A stretch of DNA of 64,000 nucleotides from Flavobacterium foetidum (lineage in GTDB: Bacteria; Bacteroidota; Bacteroidia; Flavobacteriales; Flavobacteriaceae). Below, one piece after another: positions 44,580 through 54,800 of this stretch. The stretch is taken from NCBI RefSeq assembly GCF_004634245.1, contig NZ_SJTF01000003.1, positions 372,001-436,000 of the forward strand, given 5' to 3'. Within the stretch, counting starts at the first letter, position 1. Each line of letters begins with the position of its first letter. The translations under genes were made by a program, and so were the position numbers. The notes beneath the pieces are model-generated. The model was not told where the DNA came from and ran no database searches. It was given only the letters and a program-made list of their open reading frames with translations.

Positions 44580-47545
44580 TGAAAAAGGCTCTCTTGTATA
44601 CTGCGTTAATTCTATTTACTACCGCTTTATTTTCTCAGGAATTTAAGAGAGAAAAATACAATTTCAATTCGGATTGGAAACTGAAAGCAGGTGATTCTAA
44701 AAATGCAGAATCGCCTGCTTTTAATGATAATTCGTGGAAGAAAGTCACATTGCCTCATGCCTACAATCAGGAAGAGGCTTTTGAAAAAGATATCGAACAT
44801 CTTACCACAGGAATTGTCTGGTACCGCAAAAAATTCAAACTTCCGAAAGGAATTAAAAACAATAAAGTTTTTATAGAATTTGAAGGAATTCGTCAGGCAG
44901 GCGTTATTTATATAAACGGACACAAAATCGGCCTTCATGAAAATGGAGTAATGGCTTTTGGATTTGATATTTCAAACCTGCTCAAACCTTATCCGCAGGA
45001 AAACTGTATTGCTCTTCGAATTGATAATGACTGGAAATACAAAGAACAAGCCACTGGAGCTTCTTATCAATGGAATAATATCAATTTTAATGCAAACTAC
45101 GGCGGTATTCCCAAAAATGTTTTTCTTCATGTTACCGGAAAACTATATCAGACATTACCGCTTTATTCTAATCTAAAAACGACTGGAGTCTATATTTATC
45201 CTTCTCAAATAAATATAGATGCCGAAAATGCCGTCATCAACGTTGAATCTCAAATTAAAAATGAATTCAACACTCCTAAAACAGCGACATTAGAAGTTAT
45301 AATAGAAGATTTGGAAGGACATCAAAAAGCTCAATTTTCAGGAGACAAAATCCTTATCCAACCTAATGAAACTAAAATTGTCAAAGCGCACCAATTTGTT
45401 GAAAAACTGCATTTCTGGAGCTGGGGATACGGCTATTTATATAATGTCAAAACCATTTTAAAAATTGACGGAAAAACGGCTGATGAAGTTTCTACCAAGA
45501 CAGGTTTCAGAAAAACTGATTTTAAAGACGGTCAATTTTGGCTTAATGATAGAGTATTGCAACTAAAAGGTTATGCCCAAAGAACCAGCAATGAATGGCC
45601 TGCGATTGGCATGTCAGTTCCGGCGTGGCTCAGTGATTTCAGCAATAGAATGATTGTGGAAGGAAACGGAAATCTGGTTCGCTGGATGCATGTAACGCCA
45701 TGGAAACAAGATATAGAATCCTGTGACAGAGTTGGACTTTTGCAAGCAATGCCAGCAGGAGATGCCGAAAAAGATGCGCAAGGCGATACTTGGAAACAAC
45801 GAGTAAACCTGATGCGGGATGCTATTATTTACAATCGAAATAATCCGAGTATCATTTTTTATGAAAGTGGCAATGAATCCATCAGCGAAGCGCATATGCA
45901 CGAAATGAAAAGCCTTCGCAACACTTATGACGCTTTTGGAGGTCGCGCCATTGGTTCCCGCGAAATGCTTGACAGCCGTGAAGCAGAATATGGAGGCGAA
46001 ATGCTTTACATTAACAAAAGCGCTGGAAAACCGCTTTGGGCAACCGAATACTCAAGAGATGAAGGACTTCGCAAATATTGGGATGAGTTTTCTCCACCTT
46101 TTCATAAAGAAGGCGACGGTCCTTTATACCGAGGTAATCCTGCAGAAGCTTACAATCATAATCAGGACAAACACGCCGTTGAAAATATTGTTCGCTGGTA
46201 TGATTATTACAGAGAAAGACCAGGAACTGGCAAAAGAGTAAGTTCTGGCGGTGTCAATATCATTTTCTCGGATTCCAATACCCATCATCGTGGTGAAGTA
46301 AATTATAGAACGAGTGGCGAAGTCGATGCCATGCGCATTCCAAAAGATGGTTTCTGGGCACATCAAGTTATGTGGGACGGCTGGGTAGATATCGAGAAAC
46401 ACCGTACTCATATTATGGGACATTGGAATTATTCTGATTCCGTTACCAAAAATATTTATGTGGTTTCAACTGCTTCAAAAGTAGAGCTTTTTGTAAATGG
46501 TTCTTCACAAGGTTTCGGGAAAAGAAGTAGTGAATTCCTTTTTACTTTTGAAAATATAAAATGGAAATCAGGAACCTTAAAAGCGATTGGTTATGATGAA
46601 AACGGAACTATCCTAAGCGAAGATTCTAAAAGCACTTCTGGCGAGCCTTATGCCATTAAATTAAAACTAAACAGCAATCCCAAAGGATTAACCGCAGACG
46701 GAGCCGATACGGCATTGATTGATGTAGAAACGGTGGATAAAGAAGGGAATCGCTGTCCAATCAGCAACAATATGATTTCTTTTACTTTGGAAGGACCTGC
46801 AGAATGGCTTGGTGGTATTGCTCTTGGACCAAAAAATTATATTCTTTCTAAAGAAATTCCAGTTGAAAACGGTATCAACAGAGTTATGATTCAGTCTATG
46901 ACCAAAACAGGAAAAATCAAGATTAAAGCGGTCTCAGAAGGATTACAATCTGGCGAATTGATTTTTGAAAGCAAAACAGCTGAAACTACGAATGGTCTTT
47001 CCAAACAGCTCCTAGGAAATGACCTTCCTTCGTATTTAGAGCGCGGTCCAACTCCTAAAACATCCTCTTATACCCTAAAAAGAAAACCTGTTTATATCTT
47101 AAATGCGGTCTCTCCATCAAACAACAACGATACTTACAAAAGTTATGATGACAATGAGCTGACAGAATGGAGAAACGATGGAAACATCAATACTGGAACT
47201 ATTACCTATACTTTGGCAAAAGCTTCTATTGTAAACGAAATAGTGATAAAACTCACAGGCTGGAGATCCAAAATTTACCCAATCAGGATTTTGGCCGACG
47301 GACAGGAAGTTTTTAAAGGAAATACGACTCAGAGTTTAGGGTATATTACAATTCCGCTAAAACCTTTCTTGGCCAAAAAAATTACAATTGAATTAATAGG
47401 CATTAACACCGAAAAAGACAATTTCTCGAAGATTACAGAAGTAGACCCTACGAAAGAACTTGACTTATTTAAAGATAAAACTTCCGTTGATGCGTCGGGA
47501 CAATTACGCATTGTAGAAATAGAATTTTATGAAAAAATCGACTAA
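44576..47545 (+). CDS. GH2 glycosidase (beta-galactosidase type) with C-terminal discoidin-like domain
   Basis: The 989-residue secreted protein has the GH2 order: jelly roll (~25-190), Ig-like domain, TIM barrel with ESGNESISEA (acid/base E434) and LWATEYSRDEG (nucleophile E491). An Ig-like domain (SNPKGLTADGADTALIDVE) follows. Residues ~850-989 are a discoidin (F5/8C, CBM32-like) beta-sandwich with YDDNELTEWRNDG and a calcium-type loop. It probably removes beta-galactose or a related sugar from RG-I side chains. It overlaps the GH105 stop by 4 bp and the next gene by 17 bp, hence compact coupling. Confidence 0.87.
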   Translation: MMKKALLYTALILFTTALFSQEFKREKYNFNSDWKLKAGDSKNAESPAFNDNSWKKVTLPHAYNQEEAFEKDIEHLTTGIVWYRKKFKLPKGIKNNKVFIEFEGIRQAGVIYINGHKIGLHENGVMAFGFDISNLLKPYPQENCIALRIDNDWKYKEQATGASYQWNNINFNANYGGIPKNVFLHVTGKLYQTLPLYSNLKTTGVYIYPSQINIDAENAVINVESQIKNEFNTPKTATLEVIIEDLEGHQKAQFSGDKILIQPNETKIVKAHQFVEKLHFWSWGYGYLYNVKTILKIDGKTADEVSTKTGFRKTDFKDGQFWLNDRVLQLKGYAQRTSNEWPAIGMSVPAWLSDFSNRMIVEGNGNLVRWMHVTPWKQDIESCDRVGLLQAMPAGDAEKDAQGDTWKQRVNLMRDAIIYNRNNPSIIFYESGNESISEAHMHEMKSLRNTYDAFGGRAIGSREMLDSREAEYGGEMLYINKSAGKPLWATEYSRDEGLRKYWDEFSPPFHKEGDGPLYRGNPAEAYNHNQDKHAVENIVRWYDYYRERPGTGKRVSSGGVNIIFSDSNTHHRGEVNYRTSGEVDAMRIPKDGFWAHQVMWDGWVDIEKHRTHIMGHWNYSDSVTKNIYVVSTASKVELFVNGSSQGFGKRSSEFLFTFENIKWKSGTLKAIGYDENGTILSEDSKSTSGEPYAIKLKLNSNPKGLTADGADTALIDVETVDKEGNRCPISNNMISFTLEGPAEWLGGIALGPKNYILSKEIPVENGINRVMIQSMTKTGKIKIKAVSEGLQSGELIFESKTAETTNGLSKQLLGNDLPSYLERGPTPKTSSYTLKRKPVYILNAVSPSNNNDTYKSYDDNELTEWRNDGNINTGTITYTLAKASIVNEIVIKLTGWRSKIYPIRILADGQEVFKGNTTQSLGYITIPLKPFLAKKITIELIGINTEKDNFSKITEVDPTKELDLFKDKTSVDASGQLRIVEIEFYEKID

Positions 47546-49349
47546 AACCAAAAAACTAAAAGCAGTCTTATTTTTAACTTCTTTATGGCTAAGTTTTGCT
47601 GCTTTGGCACAACAAAAAGAAATACCGTTATGGAATACTATTCCCGATGAAATTCAGTCAAAAGAATATGCAGAAAAAGTAGATTACAATAAGGACGGAA
47701 TTGCAGAAGGAGTCAGAAAAGTAACTGTACCCACTTTAACCCCTTATTTTGCCGACCCTGAAAAATCAAACGGAACGGCGGTTATCATCTGCCCTGGCGG
47801 TGCCTACGGAATGCTTGCCATCAACAAAGAAGGTTTTAAGGCTGCGCAATGGCTAAACAGTATCGGTATTCATGCTTTTGTGCTCAAATACCGTTTGCCT
47901 AGTGATTTGATTATGAAAAACAAAACCGTCGCTCCGTTGCAAGATGCGCAGGAAGCGATGCGCATGATAAGACGCAATGCTGTGAAGTGGAAAATTAATC
48001 CGAACAAAATCGGCATCATGGGATTTTCTGCTGGAGGACATCTTGCTTCGACTTTAAGCACGCATTACAATGACCAAGTATATACTCCGTCAGATACTAT
48101 CAGCGCTAAACCTAATTTTTCTATTTTAATTTATCCTGTTATTTCAACGCAGGAAGGTGTTACGCATCAAGGTTCAAAAGACAATCTGCTCGGAAAAAAT
48201 CCTGAACCGACCTTAGTCGATTTTTATTCTAATGAAAAACAGGTAAATGCTGCAACCCCAAAAGCATTTTTAGTACATGCAACAGATGACAAAGCCGTTC
48301 CTGTAGAAAACAGCATTAATTATTATCTGGCTTTAAAAAAGGAAAAAGTTGCAACCGAAATGCATTTGTATGAAAACGGCGGTCACGGTTTTGGTTTAGG
48401 TGTAAAAGGAACGAACACTTTCTGGCCAAAAACATGCGAAAAATGGCTAGCAGCAAATAATTACATCCTTCAGCCCGATGCTTATGTATTTACTTACTTT
48501 AAAGGAAACGGCGAAGACGGACTGCATCTAGCTTACAGCGAAGACGGCTATAAATGGAATACGCTTAAAAATGATACTTCTTTCTTAACTCCTGAAGTTG
48601 GAAAAGATAAACTTATGCGTGATCCTTGCGTAATCAAAGGGGGAGACGGATTATACCACATGGTCTGGACGGTCAGTTGGACTGATAGAGGCATTGGATA
48701 TGCTTCATCCAAAGATTTGATTCATTGGTCCAAACAGGAATTCATCCCCGTTATGATGCATGAAGAAAAAGCCCGCAATACCTGGGCACCAGAAATTACT
48801 TATGATGAAAAAAGCAAAAACTATATGATTTACTGGGCTTCTACTATTGATGGAAAATTCCTTGAAACAAAATCAGAAGAAGAAAAAGGTTACAATCATC
48901 GAATTTATTACACCACAACCAAAGATTTTAAAAAATTCAGCAAAACCAAACTGCTTTATGACCCTGGTTTTAATGTAATTGATGCTTCGATTGTAAAACA
49001 AGATAAACAATATGTAATGTATCTAAAAGATGAAACCCGTAATCCGGTTCAAAAGAATCTGAAAGTGGCTTACAGTAAAAATCTGACCGGCCCTTACAGT
49101 AAAGCAAGCCAGCCGATTACAGGAAACTACTGGGCAGAAGGACCGACTGCAGTAAAAATCGACAACAGCTGGATTGTTTATTTTGATAAATATAGGGACA
49201 AAAAATACGGTGCGGTTAAAGAAACTGCAAAAGGCTGGGAAGATATTTCGGAGCAAATCAGTTTTCCTTTAGGAACGCGTCACGGAACCGTAATAAAAGT
49301 TTCAGCAGCAGAATTAAATGCTTTAAAAAAAGAAGCAGGTAATAATTAA
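47529..49349 (+). CDS. Fusion of alpha/beta-hydrolase esterase and GH43-like glycosidase
   Basis: The 606-residue secreted protein joins two enzymes. Residues ~30-315 are an alpha/beta-hydrolase of the acetyl-xylan/feruloyl-esterase-like class: CPGGAYGMLA oxyanion loop, GFSAGGH (S167), ATDDKAVPV (D253 or D254) and NGGHGFGLG (H286). Residues ~320-600 are a GH43 propeller: LMRDPCVIKGGDGLYHMVW (D365), NTWAPEITYDEKSKNYMIYW, FNVIDASIVK (D485) and YWAEGPTAVK (E537). Both active sites look complete. The likely job is to strip an ester and then cleave a side-chain sugar, perhaps arabinose with a feruloyl or acetyl group. It overlaps the GH2 gene by 17 bp. Confidence 0.85.
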   Translation: MKKSTKTKKLKAVLFLTSLWLSFAALAQQKEIPLWNTIPDEIQSKEYAEKVDYNKDGIAEGVRKVTVPTLTPYFADPEKSNGTAVIICPGGAYGMLAINKEGFKAAQWLNSIGIHAFVLKYRLPSDLIMKNKTVAPLQDAQEAMRMIRRNAVKWKINPNKIGIMGFSAGGHLASTLSTHYNDQVYTPSDTISAKPNFSILIYPVISTQEGVTHQGSKDNLLGKNPEPTLVDFYSNEKQVNAATPKAFLVHATDDKAVPVENSINYYLALKKEKVATEMHLYENGGHGFGLGVKGTNTFWPKTCEKWLAANNYILQPDAYVFTYFKGNGEDGLHLAYSEDGYKWNTLKNDTSFLTPEVGKDKLMRDPCVIKGGDGLYHMVWTVSWTDRGIGYASSKDLIHWSKQEFIPVMMHEEKARNTWAPEITYDEKSKNYMIYWASTIDGKFLETKSEEEKGYNHRIYYTTTKDFKKFSKTKLLYDPGFNVIDASIVKQDKQYVMYLKDETRNPVQKNLKVAYSKNLTGPYSKASQPITGNYWAEGPTAVKIDNSWIVYFDKYRDKKYGAVKETAKGWEDISEQISFPLGTRHGTVIKVSAAELNALKKEAGNN

Positions 49350-49395
49350 CAACAAGATTAAAGGTAAGAGGCTTATAATTTAAATCCCAAAAGTC

Positions 49396-50448
49396 ATGAT
49401 AGCACCAATAGAACATTCAGAAATAAAAATAGAACCCAATTCCAGCATTCCTAAATACATTCAGGTAGCAAACAGTCTTGCCGAAGAAATTTTGTCTGGA
49501 AAAATGGAAAACGGACAGAGACTTCCCTCTATTAATGAGCTGAGCAAAGCAAATTCAATCTCACGCGATACGGCAGAGAAAGCCTATAAGGAATTAAGAG
49601 ATAGAAATTTGGCTTTTTCTGTGCTGGGCGTTGGCAATTTTGCTTCTATTAGTGATGAAAAATCCAAAAATGTCCTCTTTCTCATCAACAAACCGTGTTC
49701 TTATAAAATGGAAGTCTACGATTCTTTTGTAACTGCAATGGGAAGCAATGTTCATGTCGATATGCATCTTTATTATAATGACGAACAGCTTTTTATTGAA
49801 GTCCTCAAAAAAAACATTCACAATTACAACTATTTTGTCATTATGCCTCATTTTCGAAATGCTACAGAAGGTCACGTGAATTATACTCCTAACGTCATTA
49901 ATTTTATCGAAAATATTCCGAAAGAAAAACTGGTGATATTAGACAATTCCTGTGAAGAGATTACTGGTGATTTTACAGCAGTTTATCAAGATTTTAAATC
50001 GGATATATTCAATGCTTTGCGAGAAGGTTTGGAAAAACTAAAAAAATACGAAAAAATAATTTTTGTTCATCCCGAAAAAGCCGCTTTTCCCGCTCCAGGG
50101 TCGTTGGTTGATGGCTTTTTAGAGTTCTGTCGCCTTTATAATTTTGAATATGAAATTGCGCCTAAGGTCTATGACAATTTGGAGTTTAAAAATAAAGAAG
50201 TTTATATTACGATTGAAGATAACGATCTGGTAAATCTGATTCAGCAGATCAAGCAAAAGAAACTTAAAACAGGAAAAGATGTAGGCGTCATTTCCTACAA
50301 TGAAACACCGCTCAAAGCGCTTCTGGACATAACGGTTATGAGCACCGATTTTAAAGCGATGGGACAAAAGGCAGGCGATTTGATCCTGAACAGAAAAAAA
50401 GAAATTTCAAAAAACCCGTTTCGTTACATCGAACGCAATTCCCTTTAA
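49396..50448 (+). CDS. GntR-type transcriptional regulator with LacI-like sugar-binding domain
   Basis: The 350-residue cytoplasmic protein has a GntR winged helix at ~15-85 (IPKYIQVANSLAEEILSGKM, LPSINELSKANSISRDTAEK, YKELRDRNLAFSVLGVGNF). A periplasmic-binding-like effector domain of the AraR/LacI kind follows (~90-350; VGVISYNETPLKALLDITVM, FKAMGQKAGDLIL). Such proteins answer to sugars, in AraR to L-arabinose. It is the last gene of the GH106 operon, 46 bp after the fusion enzyme. It is the only DNA-binding regulator in the PUL, so it is a candidate for controlling it. Its stop codon overlaps that of the converging kinase gene (TTAA, 50445-50448). Confidence 0.88.
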   Translation: MIAPIEHSEIKIEPNSSIPKYIQVANSLAEEILSGKMENGQRLPSINELSKANSISRDTAEKAYKELRDRNLAFSVLGVGNFASISDEKSKNVLFLINKPCSYKMEVYDSFVTAMGSNVHVDMHLYYNDEQLFIEVLKKNIHNYNYFVIMPHFRNATEGHVNYTPNVINFIENIPKEKLVILDNSCEEITGDFTAVYQDFKSDIFNALREGLEKLKKYEKIIFVHPEKAAFPAPGSLVDGFLEFCRLYNFEYEIAPKVYDNLEFKNKEVYITIEDNDLVNLIQQIKQKKLKTGKDVGVISYNETPLKALLDITVMSTDFKAMGQKAGDLILNRKKEISKNPFRYIERNSL

Positions 50449-51668
50449 TACGGAATGTAAATATTAAAGACAGCTCCCCTCATAGGTTCGCCTGTGGCGC
50501 TGATATGCCCGTTGTGGTTTTCTACAATCTTTTTCACAATGGCAAGGCCGATTCCGGTGCCTTCATAAATGTCTTTTCCGTGTAATTTCTGAAATACGCC
50601 GAATATTTTTTCACTATGCTCCGGCTCAAAACCAATCCCGTTATCACCAAAACTAATATGGCAGTAATCGTGTTGCGGTGACAATTTTTCGATTTGAACA
50701 GTATTTCGTGCTATAAATTTGCTTCTAATTTCGATTTGCAGCGGTTCTTCTTTTTTTGAAAATTTAATGGAATTGTGAATCAGATTCTCCATAAGCTGCA
50801 CAAACTGAAACGGAATTATATTGGCTTTATCATGAAAATCGGTTATAATGACTGCATTTTTTTCTGATAAATTCTCCTGCAACGCTAATTTAACATCTGC
50901 GATTACAGTGTTTAAATCGGTTTTTTTGAACTTACGATCAACAATCGTAGTTCGTGAAAAAGTCAGAAGACTGTTGATAAGTTCACGCATTCTGTTGGTT
51001 GAGTACAGAATTCTATCAAATTTCTGTTTTCCATCATCCGATAAATTTGGATAATCATTATGCAGAATAAGATTTACAAAAGTCTGAATTTTTCGTAACG
51101 GTTCCTGTAAATCATGACTTGAAATATAGGTAAATGCATCGAGTTCCTGATTTTTCTTTTTCAGTTCCTCCGCATGTTTTTCTATTGCTTCGTATTGAGC
51201 AGAAAGCTTGCTGTTGGCTTTTAAGATTATTTCGTTAAGTGCTTTTGTTTCTTCTTCCTTAATTCGCAATTCTCTGTTTTTTCTAAACAATTCTGTAAAA
51301 ACCATCACTTTTGCCTGCAGAATTTCTGGAGACAACGGTTTGATCATATAATCGACCGCGCCAGACTGATAACCTTTGAAAATATATTCAGACGCATTCA
51401 TATTTGCAGTCAGGAAAATAATTGGTACATGTTTGAGTTTATCGCTCTGGCGAATCAGTTCGGCGGTCTCGAAACCATCCATCAAAGGCATTTGAACATC
51501 CATGAGTATAATAGCAAAATCCTGATCTTTCAAAAGAATCCGCAAAGCAGCCTTACCAGATGTTGCTTCAACAAACTGATAACCACGGTCAGCCAAAATG
51601 ACTTGCAAAGAAAGTAGGTTTTCTTTCTTATCATCAACTATTAAGATTTTTATAGCATTATCAACCAT
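50445..51668 (-). CDS. Receiver-histidine kinase hybrid (REC - coiled coil - HisKA - HATPase)
   Basis: The 407-residue soluble protein begins with a receiver domain (acidic pocket VDD, phosphoacceptor D57 in ILMDVQMPLMDG, Lys in YMIKPLSP). A coiled coil (~125-178) follows, then HisKA (H185 in YISSHDLQEPLRKIQTF) and HATPase (DNGIGFEPEHSEKIFGVFQK, GTGIGLAIVKKI). The HisKA resembles the phytochrome-like group. It has no membrane segment and no DNA-binding output. It probably receives phosphate from a neighbouring kinase and passes it on. Converges with the GntR gene, with overlapping stops; it lies 136 bp after the stop of the giant kinase. Confidence 0.9.
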   Translation of the reverse strand: MVDNAIKILIVDDKKENLLSLQVILADRGYQFVEATSGKAALRILLKDQDFAIILMDVQMPLMDGFETAELIRQSDKLKHVPIIFLTANMNASEYIFKGYQSGAVDYMIKPLSPEILQAKVMVFTELFRKNRELRIKEEETKALNEIILKANSKLSAQYEAIEKHAEELKKKNQELDAFTYISSHDLQEPLRKIQTFVNLILHNDYPNLSDDGKQKFDRILYSTNRMRELINSLLTFSRTTIVDRKFKKTDLNTVIADVKLALQENLSEKNAVIITDFHDKANIIPFQFVQLMENLIHNSIKFSKKEEPLQIEIRSKFIARNTVQIEKLSPQHDYCHISFGDNGIGFEPEHSEKIFGVFQKLHGKDIYEGTGIGLAIVKKIVENHNGHISATGEPMRGAVFNIYIPY

Positions 51669-51804
51669 TATACTTTCAATTGAATAAAATTAATTACTAA
51701 GTCTGTTATTGTAATTTTTGTATCGGAAACATCTTTCTTTTGGGGCGTAAAAAGAGATTTCCGATCCTTATTTTTTTGATTTTAAAACTTCATATAAATT
51801 TACA

Positions 51805-54800
51805 TTATTTAAGCCAAACACGCATTAGAGAAGACAATTGTTCTACATTTACCGGTTTTGTCATATAATCAGATGCTCCCGATTCGATGCAACGCTGTCT
51901 GTCGCCTTTCATTGCTTTTGCCGTTACGGCAATAATTGTCAGATCTTTATGTCTTTCTTCTTTTCTGATGCGTTTCATCGTTTCGTAACCATCCATTTCT
52001 GGCATCATGATATCCATCAAAACAATATCAATCGATTCGTCTTGGTTTAAGATATCGATTGCCTCTTGACCGCTTTCTGCGCTTATCACTTCCAGATTAT
52101 AGCGTTCCAAAGCTGTGGTTAACGCAAATAGATTACGAACATCATCATCAACAAGCAATACTTTTTTTCCAGACAAAACATCTTCCTTCAAATAAAAAGA
52201 CTCGATTTTTTTGCGCATTTCCAAAGGCAGTTCTTTGTGGACACGATGCATGAACAAGGCTGTCTGATCAATCAACTCGTCCATAGAAACTGCACTTTTA
52301 GTAATAATGCTGTGAGCAAAACGGTTTAAACGCAATTTTTGCTTTTTTGTCAAATCTCCTGCCGAATGCACAATGATTGCGGTTTCCTGACCTGCAATAT
52401 TATTTTCTAAATCTGTAATCAAATCAAGACCATCGGCATCTGGAAGCACTAAATCTAAAATAATGCAATCAAACGATTTTTCTCGTAAAAGAGTTACCGC
52501 TTCTGCTGCTGTCTTGGCGCTGAATACGGTAATATCGTCTCCGCTGACTGCGCTTACTATTCTTTCTAATTCCTGCGGATTATCATCTACAACTAAAAGA
52601 TTCTTTACTTTTTTATTCTTGAAATCATGAATATCATTAAAAAGGTACGAAAGTGAATCGTTTTTTACAGGTTTTAGGAAAAAATTTCTAGCGCCGCGTT
52701 TAAGCCCTTTGTTTCTTTCGTCTTCACCAGAAATAATATAAACCGGAATATGGCGCAGATTGAAATCGGTTTTAAGTCTGTCCAGAATTTTCCAGCCGCT
52801 AGTGTCCGGCATATTCAAATCCATTGTAATGGCGTGCGGATTAAATTGGTTGATAAAATCAATCACATCATTTCCTTTAGTGGTCACAATCGCTTTGATA
52901 CCGTTTACATGTGCCTGTTCGAGCATTATTTTAGCAAAAGTCAGATTGTCCTCGGCAATGAGCAGCACTTTGTCTTCTGGTTTGATGTCGGTTCTATCGT
53001 CTCCCACCTCGTCAACAAAAAACAAATCGATATCCGATCTATTGAATTTCTCTGACGGAAGAGATTTAATTCGTCCTTTAACATCCTGTTCTTCTGTCAC
53101 ATCGATATTTGCGATTTCAGAGATATCGACATATTGCAATGGCAAGAAAAGCGTAAACTTACTTCCTACATTGGTATCGCTTTCTAATTCGATGCTTCCT
53201 CCAAGCAAATCTGAAAGTCCGCGGCTGATGGAAAGCCCTAATCCTGTTCCTCCATATTTACGGCTCGTAGAACCTTCTGCTTGCTGGAACGCCTCGAAAA
53301 TAATATTTTGTTTTTCTTTTGAAATACCAATTCCGGTATCTGAAATTTCGAATGCTACTACTGCTTCAGCATTTTCTAGGCTGAGATTGTTAATTTTCCA
53401 GTTGTTATTGGCTTTATATATTTTGAGCTGTACTTCTCCTTTCTCGGTAAATTTGAATGAATTTGAAAGCAGGTTTTTTAAAATCTGATTCAATCGCTGC
53501 GAATCGGTTTCCATCATTTCAGGAAGCTCTTCATCCATTTCAATTTTAAAGCGCAGGTGTTTTGCGGCCGCAATCGGATTGAAAGTAGATTCTACGAAAC
53601 GGCTGATTTCTACAAAACTAATCGGATTGTAATCTACTGAAATGTAACCCGACTCGATTTTTGATAGATCCAAAATATCATTAATGAGCTGAATAAGGTC
53701 ATCGCCGCAAGAATTGATTGTTTTTGCAAACTGAATTTGTTTTTCGGATAAATTTCCGTCGCGATTGGCAATCAGTTCGTTTGCTAAAATCTGTAAACTG
53801 TTCAGCGGTGTTCGAAGTTCGTGCGACATATTTGCCAAAAACTCCGATTTATATTTAGAAGTCAGCGTCAGCTGATCGGCTTTTTCTTCCAATGCTTTTC
53901 TCGCAACCTCAACTTCTTGGTTTTTAAGCTCTACTTCTTCTTTTTGGTTTGCCAATAAGATTGCTTTTTCTTCTAGTTCTTCGTTGGTATTTTTGAGTAC
54001 TTCCTGCTGGCTTTTGAGCTCATTTGCCAAAGACTGTGACTGAACCAACAATTCTTCAGTTCTCGAATTCGATTCAATCGTATTCAGTACAATTCCGATA
54101 CTTTCTGTCAATCCTTCAAGGAAATCCAAATGCGTTTGACTGAAAGTGTCAAGTGAAGCCAGCTCAATGACTGCCTTTAATCGTCCTTCAAAAAGAACCG
54201 GTAGAATAATAACGTCTTTAGGTTTGGCATCTCCCAGACCAGAATTAATCCTGATGTAATCTTTAGGGACATTGCTTAAAATAATCCTTTCTTTTTCAAC
54301 CGCTACCTGACCAATAAGTCCTTCTCCCATTGCATATTGCGTAGGAGAGTTTTTTCTTTTGATATACGCATAAGAAGCAATCAGATTCAGTTTTGAATCC
54401 ATAAAATCCTCATCTTCCTGAAGGATGTAAAACAATCCGTGTTGGGCTGTAACCACCGTTGCCAGCTCTGAAAGGATTTTTTTGGTAACCGAATTTAATT
54501 CTTTCTGTCCTTGAAGCATTTGGGTGAATTTTGCCAGATTCGATTTCAGCCAATCCTGCTCCTGATTACGCAACGTTGTTGCTTTCAAGTTCGAAATCAT
54601 TTGGTTGATGGTATCTTTCAACGCTTCTACCTCACCTTTCGCCTCAACTCCAATGGTTCGTGTTAAATCCCCTTGAGTTACTGCAGAAGCCACCTCAGAA
54701 ATCGCACGTACCTGAGTTGTCAGATTCGCCGCAAGCTGGTTTACGTTTTCAGTTAAATTTTTCCACGTTCCCGATGCTCCTGGTACATTTGCCTGACCGC

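Noticed and set aside
52760..53488. 242-codon plus-strand open frame inside the giant kinase gene
   Set aside because: It is antisense to conserved HATPase and receiver coding sequence, shows no family motif and no promoter; a frame shadow.
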